A stretch of DNA of 64,000 nucleotides from Leptothoe kymatousa TAU-MAC 1615. Lineage in GTDB: Bacteria > Cyanobacteriota > Cyanobacteriia > Phormidesmidales > Phormidesmidaceae. Position 1 is the first letter of the stretch, and every line of letters begins with the position of its first letter. This document shows positions 55,614-64,000 of this stretch, piece after piece. The translations under genes were made by a program, and so were the position numbers. The notes beneath the pieces were generated by a model, which had not been told where the DNA came from, did no database searches, and worked only from the letters and a program-made list of their open reading frames with translations. The stretch covers positions 565,067 through 629,066 of the forward strand of contig NZ_JADOER010000004.1 in the NCBI RefSeq assembly GCF_018739865.1. The letters are read 5' to 3'.

Positions 55614-57383
55614 TCATTCTTCCGCCAGGCTAAGTTCGTAGACGTTCCATAGGGCCCCTAAGGGGGAGTACTTTACGTTTTGCACTTTATTGCGAATGGC
55701 GGCCATGGAGTACTGGTTGATTAAATAAATGAACGGCAGCTGTTCCTGGCCGATGCGCTGTGCCTCTACATAAATTTCACGGCGTTTTGCTTCGTCCAGT
55801 TCTTGGGCGCCTTTGATGTATAGCTGACCAATTTGTTTCTCCCAGTCGGCTACCACCCGTCCTTCGATGGGGTCTTGGCCCGGTAGTGGTTTTTGGTTAA
55901 AGGCATGGAGGCCGCCATCTGGGTTCCACACATTGGACCCCCCGTTGGGTTCTAGGCCACCGCCAAAGCTAATCAGGTGGCATTCCCAATCGAGGCTATC
56001 CCCTAGTTTTTCCACCAGGGATCCCCAGCTAATGGGGGTGAAGTCTACGGTGATGCCAATTTTGCTTAGGTCTTGCTTGATCTGGGCGCCGATGGCTTCG
56101 CGGACTTTATTGCCGGCATTGGTAATTAGGGTAAAGCGCACCTGGTTGCCGTCGGCATCTAACAATTGGTTTTTATCGTCGTATTTGAATCCGGCTGAGA
56201 GCAGCAGTTCTTTCGCGGTTTCTAAATTGTAGTTATAGGCGCGAATGCCGTCGTTGTCGGGGCTGGCGGAATAGGGGCTGAGGGGAAAAATGGCTGAATC
56301 TTGGAGCACGCCCAACCCTTGGTAGATATTGTTGAGCATGGTGGGGCGGTCGATGGCGTGGGCAATGGCTTGCCGAAACGCTAGGGTGTTAAACCATTTT
56401 GACTTGGCTGGATCTACTAAGGGTTTGCCGTCGCGGGAGCCTTTGTTGAGGTTAAACGAGATAAACAAACTGCCTGGGGAGGGGCCACCGTTGTAGACGG
56501 TAAAGTTGCCCCGGTCTTCTTCGCGCTTTAGTAGGGAAAAGTTATCGGGTTTGACGCCGGTTAAATCTAGACCGCCGGAGCGAAACTGGACGAATTCACT
56601 ATCTTGGGATTCGACCACCTGCCACACGATTTCTTCTAGGTAGGGCTGGGATTGGCCTTCGCCGTCGGTGCGCCAATAGTAGGGGTTGCGCTCGAACAGG
56701 ACCCGTTCGCCGGGGGTGAATCCTTTGAGTTTAAAGGGGCCGTTGACGATGATGTCGCTGGGTGGGGTGTTGGTGGCCCAGGTGGAGAGAAATAGGGGCT
56801 TACCTTCGGAGTCGTTTTTGGTGATGGTGTCGATCAGGGCATGCTTGGGCATGATGTTGACGCCGGTATTGCGCAGGAGCGGGGCGTAGGGCTCGTGCAC
56901 TTCAAATTTGACTTTGCGATCGCTCACCTTAGTCACCTTGGGCAGGCGACCTTCATCCCCCACCCGCAGAATGTCAATAATCTGCGTGGGAATCGACTCA
57001 TTAAAAAAGATGTCGTTGTAGGTGAACACCACATCATCGGCGGTGAGGGGTTCCCCATCGGACCACTTGAGGTTTTCCCGCAGGGTAAAGGTGACGCTGA
57101 GGCCATCGTCGGAAAATTCCCAGGACTCGGCCAGTTCTGGCTCCACTTCGCCCGTTTCGTAGTTTTCTGTAATTAGCCCTTTGTAGGTCAGGCCAAAAAT
57201 ATTGGGCCGTTCGCTACTGAGGGGATAGTTAAAGGTTTTGGGATCGCTGAGGATGCTATACACCAACCGGGACGACTCCGCATCCCGCGTTTGGAAATTG
57301 TCTAAGGAGCAGCTTGCGATCGCAACCACCATCACCAAGCCCATTAACCAGTAGGACCACCTGCGCAACATACGAACGCCCAT
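55614..57383 (-). CDS. ABC transporter substrate-binding lipoprotein (SBP_bac_5)
   Basis: I prefer the ATG at 57383 (MGVRMLRRWSYW); the upstream GTG at 57398 adds five residues. A signal peptide ends in a lipobox (VAIASC), so it should be a membrane-tethered lipoprotein. The mature protein has the peptide/nickel-type binding fold: GLTYKGLITENYETGEVEPE, SDGEPLTADDVVFTYND and PFKLKGFTPGERVLFERNPY. Length (589 aa) is typical. No permease or ATPase genes are adjacent, so the transporter partner is elsewhere. The ligand is not evident; oligopeptides are the usual guess. Confidence 0.9.
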   Translation of the reverse strand: MGVRMLRRWSYWLMGLVMVVAIASCSLDNFQTRDAESSRLVYSILSDPKTFNYPLSSERPNIFGLTYKGLITENYETGEVEPELAESWEFSDDGLSVTFTLRENLKWSDGEPLTADDVVFTYNDIFFNESIPTQIIDILRVGDEGRLPKVTKVSDRKVKFEVHEPYAPLLRNTGVNIMPKHALIDTITKNDSEGKPLFLSTWATNTPPSDIIVNGPFKLKGFTPGERVLFERNPYYWRTDGEGQSQPYLEEIVWQVVESQDSEFVQFRSGGLDLTGVKPDNFSLLKREEDRGNFTVYNGGPSPGSLFISFNLNKGSRDGKPLVDPAKSKWFNTLAFRQAIAHAIDRPTMLNNIYQGLGVLQDSAIFPLSPYSASPDNDGIRAYNYNLETAKELLLSAGFKYDDKNQLLDADGNQVRFTLITNAGNKVREAIGAQIKQDLSKIGITVDFTPISWGSLVEKLGDSLDWECHLISFGGGLEPNGGSNVWNPDGGLHAFNQKPLPGQDPIEGRVVADWEKQIGQLYIKGAQELDEAKRREIYVEAQRIGQEQLPFIYLINQYSMAAIRNKVQNVKYSPLGALWNVYELSLAEE

Positions 57384-57419
57384 AGAACAGCCAGACACAA
57401 TTTCTAGCTATTCTAGCGG

Positions 57420-57459
57420 TTCTGTGTAGAGGCATTACGTGCAATGCCCCTACACAGAA
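57420..57459 (-). terminator. Terminator of the DUF2330 gene
   Basis: Arms 57420-57436 and 57443-57459 (TTCTGTGTAGAGGCATT against AATGCCCCTACACAGAA) pair with one mismatch. It lies 37 bases beyond the DUF2330 stop. Confidence 0.7.
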
Positions 57460-57496
57460 TTATGGGCCTCCTATTGGCTAATGGGCGCTGCCCCAC

Positions 57497-58981
57497 CTAC
57501 GAGCTTTTGGGATAACGAATTAGCCAGGGGGACGGTGTCGGTTGGGGCACCTCGTCGCTAATGCGCTGGCGAATCTCCTGAATGTCGCGTCCCGTTAGCC
57601 GGGCCAGATTTTGCGACTCCTGCTCAAACCGGGTCATTAAACTCCGCAAATATCGTTGGCCCCGATCTTCCGCCTCATCAATAATGACACGATAGTTTTG
57701 GCCGGTTTGATTTTCTAACCGTTGCCGTGCCGCCGCATCGGGATACTCTTCCCGTAGTCGTGCGGGACAGTCTAGGCTGCCCGTAAACGCATGGCGCGTC
57801 ACGTAGCGGCCCTGGAAAAACTGACGATTAGACGTGGTTTGAAACATCAAATCCTCTGGAAACTTGTCGCGGCTATAGCGCACATGGAGGCGGGAGATAA
57901 AAATTGACGACGGTCTCGGACGGCGGGGCGGAGCAATGACCGAGCCCGAGCGTCGTGGTTGGGGCGTTGGTTGGTCCAGCCAGCCCACCCCAGCCGCTTC
58001 CAGTTCCTCTGGGGTCAAAACAGGGGCTGAACACGGGTCGCAACTGCGCATGTCCCAGGCATATTCTAGAAAGGCTACATTTTTATTTTCCTGTTCGTAG
58101 CGCCGCTGGAACATTTCTGGATAAACCTGGCCAAAGTCGTCTTGAACAAACAACGGCAGGTCAATATCGGTGGGCACATTCACCGTGCGGTAGTTCGTCA
58201 GCTCAATGCGGCCTTCAGGGGAAAGCAAATAAACAATCAAATCCTGGTCGCCATCCGCATTGAGCATGCCTAGGCGGATGGGCAGCATAAACTTAGGCGA
58301 ATCATAGCTAATCTGTAGCGGTCGCAGAGACTGATAGCCAGTGCTATCGAACTCGTCGAGATTCACCTTAGCAACAAAGAATTTCATCTTCTGGCGGATG
58401 TAGGGTGCCAGCACCTCACTAGCCCCCTCCGGCAGCTGATATTGGTTTTGTCGCAGCCAGGTTTCTAACCCATCAGATTCCTTGGCACTGAGGATGAGAA
58501 TATCGTACTCCCCCACCGAAAACTGTTCTTCGATGGTTACCCCCAGGGACGATGGCGGGGCGGGGGCAGCCGTAGCCTCCGCCACACCATCCGCCACGCT
58601 CAGCGATAGCCGTCTATTGGCTAGGGGGCGCATAATTTGGCACGGGTCGCTGTCGAAATATTCCACTAGACGGGGCGCGCTAAACGCATCGAGACGATCC
58701 AGCACAATAGATTCGGCCACGTCCACCTGGTCTTCGGTAATGACGGTGGGAACGGGCACCACCATGGCAAAGTCGCTCACCTCTCCTTGGTAGTCGTTGC
58801 CCATGGTGAGGACAGTGTGGTTGCCGTCGCGGGCAATGGCCACCTGGGAGGCCTGGTTGTAAAGTTCAGTGTCGGCCTTGGCCACGTAGAAGCCGCAGAA
58901 GGCATGGGCCGGTTGGGGATGGATGCATAGGGTGACCGTGGCGATCAGGGCCATCAGACCTATGCGTAACAAACTGATCAT
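57497..58981 (-). CDS. DUF2330 domain protein, exported
   Basis: The 494-residue protein has a signal peptide (MALIATVTLCIHPQPAHA, cleavage likely after AHA). The mature N-terminus FCGFYVAKADTELYNQASQV and the MVVPVP motif are typical of DUF2330. A CDPC motif lies near the middle (MRSCDPCSAPVL). The protein is periplasmic or outer-surface by prediction. It is followed by an RnfD-like membrane protein gene upstream, in the same orientation, with an intergenic repeat between. DUF2330/RnfD-like pairs recur in other bacteria, suggesting joint function, but that function is unknown. Confidence 0.85.
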   Translation of the reverse strand: MISLLRIGLMALIATVTLCIHPQPAHAFCGFYVAKADTELYNQASQVAIARDGNHTVLTMGNDYQGEVSDFAMVVPVPTVITEDQVDVAESIVLDRLDAFSAPRLVEYFDSDPCQIMRPLANRRLSLSVADGVAEATAAPAPPSSLGVTIEEQFSVGEYDILILSAKESDGLETWLRQNQYQLPEGASEVLAPYIRQKMKFFVAKVNLDEFDSTGYQSLRPLQISYDSPKFMLPIRLGMLNADGDQDLIVYLLSPEGRIELTNYRTVNVPTDIDLPLFVQDDFGQVYPEMFQRRYEQENKNVAFLEYAWDMRSCDPCSAPVLTPEELEAAGVGWLDQPTPQPRRSGSVIAPPRRPRPSSIFISRLHVRYSRDKFPEDLMFQTTSNRQFFQGRYVTRHAFTGSLDCPARLREEYPDAAARQRLENQTGQNYRVIIDEAEDRGQRYLRSLMTRFEQESQNLARLTGRDIQEIRQRISDEVPQPTPSPWLIRYPKSS

Positions 58982-59052
58982 ACAGGGGTCCTTTACGTGC
59001 GACAGAAAATTAAAGAGAGAAATGCAATATTTGTCTACGAAGCCGGTATCTT

Positions 59053-59153
59053 ATCCCTTCCGAGGAGGGAGCCCATCTGGGAGAGGGGGCGTAGGCCAGT
59101 GGCGCTAGTGGTCGAGACCCACCCCGCCTTTGGCACCCCTCCCGAGAGGGGAT
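59053..59153. repeat. Dispersed intergenic repeat, copy B
   Basis: Read on the reverse strand, the core (CCCCTCTCGGGAGGGGTGCC-AAAGGCGGGGTGG) matches the copy at 39274-39375. It lies between the RnfD-like and DUF2330 genes. The ends are formed by arms of imperfect palindromes. Confidence 0.75.
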
Positions 59154-59209
59154 TTTGTTGCAGCTAGTGGGAAAGATTTTCGAGAAATATTTTTGGGAGA
59201 TATTCTTGT

Positions 59210-60142
59210 CTAGTTTGCAGATGAAAGGGGCGGTTTAAATTGTTTCCATTCAAATCTGGGAGACTCCCATAGTTTGTCTAGCACGATTGTTAGGGGCGCT
59301 AGTAAGAACAAGGCCCAAAAGACGGCTGTGGAGAGATAAAACTGATTGCGTAAAATAAAAGTTAGTATTGCTATGGCCAATGCCCAAATTAACCTAGCGG
59401 GGCGGGCATTGGGAATTGATCTGGGGTCGGTCACCATAAATAGGGCAAACAACAGCAGCGAACCGCTGGTCATGCGGTGGGCCCATACGTCCCAGGTCCA
59501 GCCCAGGTAAAGATTGCGGCATGCCTCTAGCAGGGCATAGCTGGCTAGGAACATGCCGGTGGTGTCCCAGCGACCCACTCGTTTGAGCACCATGCCCCCT
59601 GCGCCGATAAAGATCAGGGCATACCAGATTTCGTCGCCCCACTGGCCGGGGGAGACCCAGGCATCGTTAGTAAGGGTGAGGGCGGCGATGATGCCCAGGT
59701 TGGCGGGATTAAAGAAGTGTTTGTTATGGGTTTTGAGGAGGAATTTGCTGGCAATGGCGATGGCGGCGGCGAAGGCCATGGTGGCGATGTGGTCAGTGCG
59801 CAGCAGCAGGCTGAGGCCCAGGGCCGTGATGAGGGGACTGCGCCAGTTGACTTCGACTCCGCTCAGCCACCGGCCAGTCTCTTCGTGCCCTGAGCGGAGT
59901 CGTATAGCCCTAAGGGCATGGGCAAGCCTAACGCGAAGCGTCTCCTTTGGAGTTAGGGACCAGGAAAGCAGCCCTTGGGTAAGTAGAGCCGTGAGGATGG
60001 CGGTGGCGACGATGGCTGGCTGTAGGGACCAGTCGCGCATGGCCACCCCTAGTCCGAGAAATAGGCTCAGGCAAAGAATTTGGTAGTCGCGGGCGTCCTT
60101 GAAAGAAGGAAGGTGCGATAATCGCGCTTTGAACATATCCAT
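59210..60142 (-). CDS. RnfD/NqrB-like membrane protein with repeat-derived insert
   Basis: The 310-residue protein has about nine hydrophobic helices. FFNPANLGIIAALTLT and HRMTSGSLLLFALFMVTDPRS resemble the flavin-site loops of RnfD/NqrB proteins; the TDPRS context is family-like. No other rnf or nqr genes are nearby, so it does not belong to a full Rnf pump. The segment from about RVRLAHALRAIRLRSGHEET to VEVNW is encoded by a dispersed inverted repeat inserted in frame (59854-59902 and flank). The usual neighbour is the DUF2330 gene. Confidence 0.78.
   Translation of the reverse strand: MDMFKARLSHLPSFKDARDYQILCLSLFLGLGVAMRDWSLQPAIVATAILTALLTQGLLSWSLTPKETLRVRLAHALRAIRLRSGHEETGRWLSGVEVNWRSPLITALGLSLLLRTDHIATMAFAAAIAIASKFLLKTHNKHFFNPANLGIIAALTLTNDAWVSPGQWGDEIWYALIFIGAGGMVLKRVGRWDTTGMFLASYALLEACRNLYLGWTWDVWAHRMTSGSLLLFALFMVTDPRSIPNARPARLIWALAIAILTFILRNQFYLSTAVFWALFLLAPLTIVLDKLWESPRFEWKQFKPPLSSAN
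59854..59902. repeat. Inverted repeat inserted in the RnfD-like gene
   Basis: Arms CGACTCCGCTCAG (59854-59866) and CTGAGCGGAGTCG (59890-59902) are exact reverse complements. The adjacent CCTAACGCGAAGCGTCTCC (59928-59946) resembles short dispersed repeats of cyanobacteria. The reading frame continues through it. Confidence 0.85.
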
Positions 60143-60299
60143 AGGCTGCTTTCCATACAGGCACGGTTGCTAGTATGGCTGATGCAAATCCTTGATGGCC
60201 TCTGAGTTACAAAAAACGAAACGACTCACTCTTGATAAGCGATCTACACGGTCACTGTATATTCTTTGTGAACCTCGCCGACGATTTTAGTCGGGCCAT

Positions 60300-60339
60300 A
60301 GCCGCCGCAGGGCTGTGAGTCTGAACCCCTGCGACGGCT
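60300..60339 (-). terminator. Terminator after the GH3 gene
   Basis: Arms 60300-60312 and 60327-60339 (AGCCGCCGCAGGG/CCCTGCGACGGCT) pair over 13 bp with one wobble. It lies just past the GH3 stop. Confidence 0.65.
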
Positions 60340-60350
60340 TAAAGGTTCTC

Positions 60351-62855
60351 TTATTTCGAGGTCAAACGCATATCAGAGATGCTTAGGGAGAAGGCTTCCC
60401 CGGTTTCGAAGCCTAGGGCTGTGAGCTGCCCCATATCTGCCCCAGCGGCCACTAAGCTACTTAAGGCAATCTCTATCTCGGTCCATTCCCCGACGGGGGC
60501 GTCGGTAAACGCCTGAGTCATATCCAATTCAGCCCGACAGTCATCACCGCATTCGGCAAATAGTGTGACCGCACCTGCGGGAGCTGTATCCACACGGTAT
60601 TGAATAACCAGAGATAGATCATCGTAGTGAGCGGCGGCCGTATAGTCTGTGGCAGGCCCCGCAATGGCAACGGTGGCCGATTCTTCACCACTCCACACAA
60701 ACTGTTGGGCATCTTCCTGGGCGTCGCGGTCAATGGCGCGGATGGTGATGGCTTCGCCTAGCTGGGTGCGGGCATCGACCACCGTGCTAGCAGTGTCTCC
60801 GGCTGTGGCCTGGATGCTCCAGGGGGCAATGGGTTTACCGTAGGCAAATAAGGCATTGCTTGTGGTTGTTTCACTGCCGTCTAGGCCAGAAATTTCTGGT
60901 AGCTTGGCGACGTTGCCATTGTCTTGGTAGGTAAGGCCATAGCCATAGGGAAACAAGGGATCGTAGTTTTCATCGCCGCGATTGACCTTGGTTTGGATGG
61001 CGGTGCGGGGCCAGGAGAAGGAGAGTTTTCCTTTGAAGTCGTGGTTGATGTCTCCATTGGGCTGGCGCACTAATACATCGGCAATGCCATTGCCTGCGCT
61101 TCCCGGTAGCCAGGCCGCCACAAAAGCATCTGAAGCATTCATTTCAGGGGCCACCCATAGGGGCCGACCGGAGAGAAAAACGGCTACGGTGGAGATGCCC
61201 TGGGCTTGGAACGATTGCAGCTGCTGTAATTCTTGATCGGATGTGTAGTCTAAATGGTCGATATCTCCCTTAAACTCAGCGTAGGGATCTTCTCCAAATA
61301 CTACAATGGCCACATCTGGTTTCTGGCTGTAGCTGCCGTCTTCGCTTAGTAGGGCAGTGCCGCCCCCCGCTTCGATAGCGGTTTGTAACCCTTCCCAGAT
61401 GGAGGTGCCATTGGGAAAATGTTCTCGACTGTTGCCCGTGCCCTGCCAGGATAGGGTCCAGCCGCCGGTTTGTTTGCCGATGTTATGGGCTCCATCGCCA
61501 GTCACTAGAATGGTTTGATCGGTGCGTAGGGGCAGAAGATTCTCTTGATTTTTTAGCAGTACTAATGATTCTCGCACGGCTTGTTGGGCAATGGCTTGGT
61601 GGTTGGGGTTGCCGAGTACGTTGTATTTGCCAGCCAGGGGCCGGTCTGAGGGTTTTGGCTTTTCAAATAGACCGAGGCGAAATTTGACGCGTAAAATCCG
61701 ACGAACGGCATCTTCTAGTCGTTTCTTGGGAATTTCTCCTGATTTTACCTGGGCTAGGGTATTGGTATAAAGCTCTTCCCAGGTGTCGGGGGCCATGAAC
61801 ATATCGATGCCCGCATTGAAGGCAATGGGGCAGCTCTCGGTGGTGCAGCCTAGGATTTGGCCATGGCCATTCCAGTCGCCGACGACAAACCCGTTAAAGC
61901 CCATGTGTTTTTTTAGGACGTCGGTGAGTAGGCCTTTGTGGCCGTGCATGCGGATGCCCTGCCATGAAGAGAAGGAGGCCATCACCGTTTGGACGCCGGC
62001 ATCTAGGGCGGGGGGGTAGCCTGCGCCGTGGTAGTCCCGCAGGTCTGCTTCGCTATCGATATTGTTGCCCTGGTCTTTGCCATCTTGGGTGCCGCCGTCG
62101 CCGAGAAAATGTTTGGCGGTGGCAATGACGTGCTGGCTGTTGAGAAAGCTGTTAGTGCCTAGCTCTCCTTGTAAGCCTTGAACTACGGCAGAGGAATATT
62201 TGGCAACGATGTCGGGATCTTCTGAATAGCTTTCGTAGGTGCGGCCCCAGCGATTGTCTCGCACTACGGCTAGGGTGGGGGCAAAGGTCCAGTCCATGCC
62301 GGTGACGATCACTTCACGGGCGGTCACTTCGCCGATTTGTTGCATGAGGGCGGGGTTGTGGGTGGCGCCTAAGCCAATATTGTGGGGAAAGATTGTTGCG
62401 CCGATAATGTTGTTGTGGCCATGGACGGCATCGGTGCCCCAGAGAATTGGAATGGCGGTGTGCCCATTGGTTGTATCCATGGACGCGGTGTAGAACTCAT
62501 CGGCTAGGGCGAGCCATTTGTCTGCTGCGGCGCGGACATCGTTCTGGGGGGCGGAATTCCCGCCATTGAGAACTGATCCCAGCCGATAGCGACGCACATC
62601 CTCTGGGGTAACACTGCTGATGTCGGCTTGGATGGTTTGTCCTACCATTTCCTCGATGGTCATGGTGGCCATGAGTTCGGTAATGCGCTGTTCGATGGCT
62701 GGGTCGATTTCTGCCCCGCCGGTGGTGGTGGGCCAGTTTTTGGGGCTGATGGTGCCAGGGGCATTGCTTTGCCCCCTGCTACTGGCGGCGGTATAGGCGG
62801 CAAAACCACCCAGCACGAGTAAGAGGAGTAGGGGACCAAGCATCTTGAGTTTCAT
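60351..62855 (-). CDS. Glycoside hydrolase family 3 beta-glucosidase/glucanase
   Basis: The 834-residue exported enzyme has a hydrophobic N-terminus (GPLLLLLVLGGFAAYTAA) and the GH3 (alpha/beta)8 domain. KHF at 248-250 and nucleophile Asp327 (FVVGDWNGHGQ) are visible, and the second GH3 domain follows (VAIVVFGEDPYAEFKGD). The C-terminal 150 residues form a beta-rich carbohydrate-binding-like domain (VQFVWSGEESATVAIAG-type strands), the architecture of the Pseudoalteromonas ExoP-like exo-glucanases. It would release glucose from beta-glucan. The window's cellulose synthase makes a related polymer, so a role in matrix turnover is possible. Confidence 0.92.
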   Translation of the reverse strand: MKLKMLGPLLLLLVLGGFAAYTAASSRGQSNAPGTISPKNWPTTTGGAEIDPAIEQRITELMATMTIEEMVGQTIQADISSVTPEDVRRYRLGSVLNGGNSAPQNDVRAAADKWLALADEFYTASMDTTNGHTAIPILWGTDAVHGHNNIIGATIFPHNIGLGATHNPALMQQIGEVTAREVIVTGMDWTFAPTLAVVRDNRWGRTYESYSEDPDIVAKYSSAVVQGLQGELGTNSFLNSQHVIATAKHFLGDGGTQDGKDQGNNIDSEADLRDYHGAGYPPALDAGVQTVMASFSSWQGIRMHGHKGLLTDVLKKHMGFNGFVVGDWNGHGQILGCTTESCPIAFNAGIDMFMAPDTWEELYTNTLAQVKSGEIPKKRLEDAVRRILRVKFRLGLFEKPKPSDRPLAGKYNVLGNPNHQAIAQQAVRESLVLLKNQENLLPLRTDQTILVTGDGAHNIGKQTGGWTLSWQGTGNSREHFPNGTSIWEGLQTAIEAGGGTALLSEDGSYSQKPDVAIVVFGEDPYAEFKGDIDHLDYTSDQELQQLQSFQAQGISTVAVFLSGRPLWVAPEMNASDAFVAAWLPGSAGNGIADVLVRQPNGDINHDFKGKLSFSWPRTAIQTKVNRGDENYDPLFPYGYGLTYQDNGNVAKLPEISGLDGSETTTSNALFAYGKPIAPWSIQATAGDTASTVVDARTQLGEAITIRAIDRDAQEDAQQFVWSGEESATVAIAGPATDYTAAAHYDDLSLVIQYRVDTAPAGAVTLFAECGDDCRAELDMTQAFTDAPVGEWTEIEIALSSLVAAGADMGQLTALGFETGEAFSLSISDMRLTSK

Positions 62856-63125
62856 AGGGCAGCTGCGGAGGAAATCTTAAACCGAACTGGGTAATCGGAA
62901 CGAGGATTATTGATTAGCTTTTACAGTCTGGGTAACTGGCTATCCGTACCCAAATTATGAATGCTGGCACTAGAGTTCCCTGTTGAGCATCCGGGTTGCT
63001 GCGGATAATTCGAAAATTTGAATACTAGCTACGGTGGCGGTGTACTTGGTCAAACTATTAAGGGGGTTCTCAGTCTTTCTTCAGCTGTAGTGTTTACTCT
63101 GGTTAGAGTCCTCAAAGCTTGAACC

Positions 63126-63641
63126 ATGACGATAGTATCCCGTGCGGTCCCTTTTGCGATCGCAACTCTCCTCGCCATCTCCACCCCGGTGCTAGCCCAG
63201 CCTGCGCCAGGTTTGCAAACGATGACAGTCGATCGGCTAGGGCAAATTTTACAGTCGGAGTTGAGGACGCTAGAGGGCGAAGATGGCCGGTGGCAATTTC
63301 AGATCGGTGAGCGCACCGTGATTGTCTTAGCCGATGCGGATAGCGATCGCATGCGAGTCTTTAGCCCGGTCATATCCGTAGACGCCCTCACCGGACCGCA
63401 GGTACAGGCGATGCTAGCGGCCAATTTCCACACCGCCTTAGATGCCCGCTATGCCGTCACCGATGGCACCGTCGTCGCAGTTTATGTCCATCCATTAAGC
63501 ACCCTACAGGGAGACAACTTCCGTTCGGCGCTGCGACAGGTGGTGAGCCTAGCCGAAACCTTCGGCACCTCCTATTCCAGCAATGAACTAAACTTTGGCC
63601 TGGGTCAGCGCCAGCGCCCCAGGGGGGTGGAAGAAATCTAG
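63126..63641 (+). CDS. Small exported protein, YbjN-like
   Basis: A signal peptide (AVPFAIATLLAISTPVLAQ) is followed by a 145-residue domain with alternating strands and helices (GRWQFQIGERTVIVLADADS, then SALRQVVSLAETFGTS). It resembles the YbjN / type III secretion chaperone-like fold found in cyanobacteria, but that is a tentative match. No catalytic motif is visible. It is adjacent to the convergent EAL protein. Confidence 0.6.
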   Translation: MTIVSRAVPFAIATLLAISTPVLAQPAPGLQTMTVDRLGQILQSELRTLEGEDGRWQFQIGERTVIVLADADSDRMRVFSPVISVDALTGPQVQAMLAANFHTALDARYAVTDGTVVAVYVHPLSTLQGDNFRSALRQVVSLAETFGTSYSSNELNFGLGQRQRPRGVEEI

Positions 63642-63667
63642 TGGGCCGGTGCTTATGACTAAGCAAA

Positions 63668-64000
63668 TTAGGCTTCAACGGGTTGGGGAAATAGGTGCAC
63701 AATGTCATCCGGATGCATCGGTTTTCCCAAATAAAACCCCTGAATAATGTCTACACCGCAGGCCTGGACAAAATGCAGCTGAGCTTCCGTTTCCACCCCT
63801 TCAGCGACGACGCAAAACCCTAGGTCATGGCAGAGGTCGATGCTGGACTTGAGTAAAATTTGCCCCCGTTCCAGTTCTCCTTGGGGGGGCATCACCAGAT
63901 TGCGATCCAGTTTAATTTCATCGGCATCCAGGGTTAATAAACTGGTCAAACACGAATAGCCGGCGCCAAAATCATCAATGGCAATTTTGTGGCCTGCATA
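63668..64000 (-). CDS. EAL-domain cyclic-di-GMP phosphodiesterase (C-terminal part)
   Basis: The frame is open to the right edge of the window and encodes the end of an EAL domain: IAIDDFGAGYS, DEIKLDR, CVVAEGVETEAQ and IIQGFYLGKP. The catalytic lysine, aspartates and the glutamate of AEGVE are present, so the enzyme is probably active in degrading cyclic-di-GMP. The upstream part, with the EAL motif itself and any sensor or GGDEF domain, is outside the window. Confidence 0.9.
   Translation of the reverse strand, partial: YAGHKIAIDDFGAGYSCLTSLLTLDADEIKLDRNLVMPPQGELERGQILLKSSIDLCHDLGFCVVAEGVETEAQLHFVQACGVDIIQGFYLGKPMHPDDIVHLFPQPVEA

Noticed and set aside
1..64000. tRNA or rRNA genes
   Set aside because: I scanned for T-loop-like GGTTCGAATCC patterns and rRNA motifs and saw no acceptable match. 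A covariance-model search would be decisive, and a hit would refute this.

Overview
The window is a piece of a cyanobacterial chromosome. The evidence is direct: phosphoribulokinase with the four redox cysteines of the photosynthetic enzyme, the photosystem I assembly factor Ycf4, a Gap2-type GAPDH, the catalytic subunit of ferredoxin:thioredoxin reductase, a SufR-controlled suf operon, and many HIP1 octamers (GCGATCGC, for example 262-269, 1297-1304, 6391-6398 and 6872-6879). I cannot fix the genus. There is no rRNA, recognisable tRNA, CRISPR array, transposase or prophage. This is mostly core chromosome with short accessory pieces.

Layout. 1-9438: holB and tmk, a small cyanobacterial protein, an FHA protein, prk, ycf4, a lipoprotein cyclophilin, a FabF-like ketosynthase and ftsH. 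9790-24387: an M23 peptidase, TPR proteins, a selenium tRNA-modification pair (FAD-oxidoreductase/SelD fusion and MnmH), a B12-type radical SAM protein, gap2, murC, murB, a YbaB/EbfC protein and a low-molecular-weight phosphatase. 24519-38346: a divergent photolyase/cryptochrome, a GT-C glycosyltransferase, a PilZ-containing cellulose synthase, a DUF4079 membrane protein, a sensor kinase, two paralogues of an unrecognised protein family, an HNH protein and an Old Yellow Enzyme. 38458-46620: DUF2993, proS, a GAF histidine kinase, an OmpR-type regulator, YbaK and a GAF-PAS-GGDEF protein. 46841-52917: sufSDCB plus ftrC, divergent from sufR across two perfect SufR-type operators. 52985-64000: small proteins, a J-domain/pentapeptide-repeat fusion, a peptide-type solute-binding lipoprotein, a DUF2330/RnfD-like pair, a GH3 beta-glucosidase, a small secreted protein and the end of an EAL protein.

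How the genes fit together. prk and gap2 encode the two Calvin-cycle enzymes classically held by CP12, and ftrC encodes the thioredoxin-reducing enzyme behind their light regulation. The suf genes build Fe-S clusters, including the one FtrC needs, and share its promoter. The cellulose synthase, the GGDEF and EAL proteins and the GH3 enzyme suggest beta-glucan made under cyclic-di-GMP control, although these genes are not one operon.

The most unusual observations are non-coding. Within 12 kb, three gene 3' ends, each including its stop codon, are duplicated or triplicated in tandem with units of about 46, 57 and 52 bp. A dispersed inverted repeat sits in frame inside the RnfD-like gene. Two copies of a roughly 100-bp intergenic repeat lie 20 kb apart. 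Perfect palindromes of 36 and 26 bp flank prk and a small gene. Among proteins, the two members of the unknown family and the cryptochrome-like protein with a rewritten FAD motif merit follow-up.
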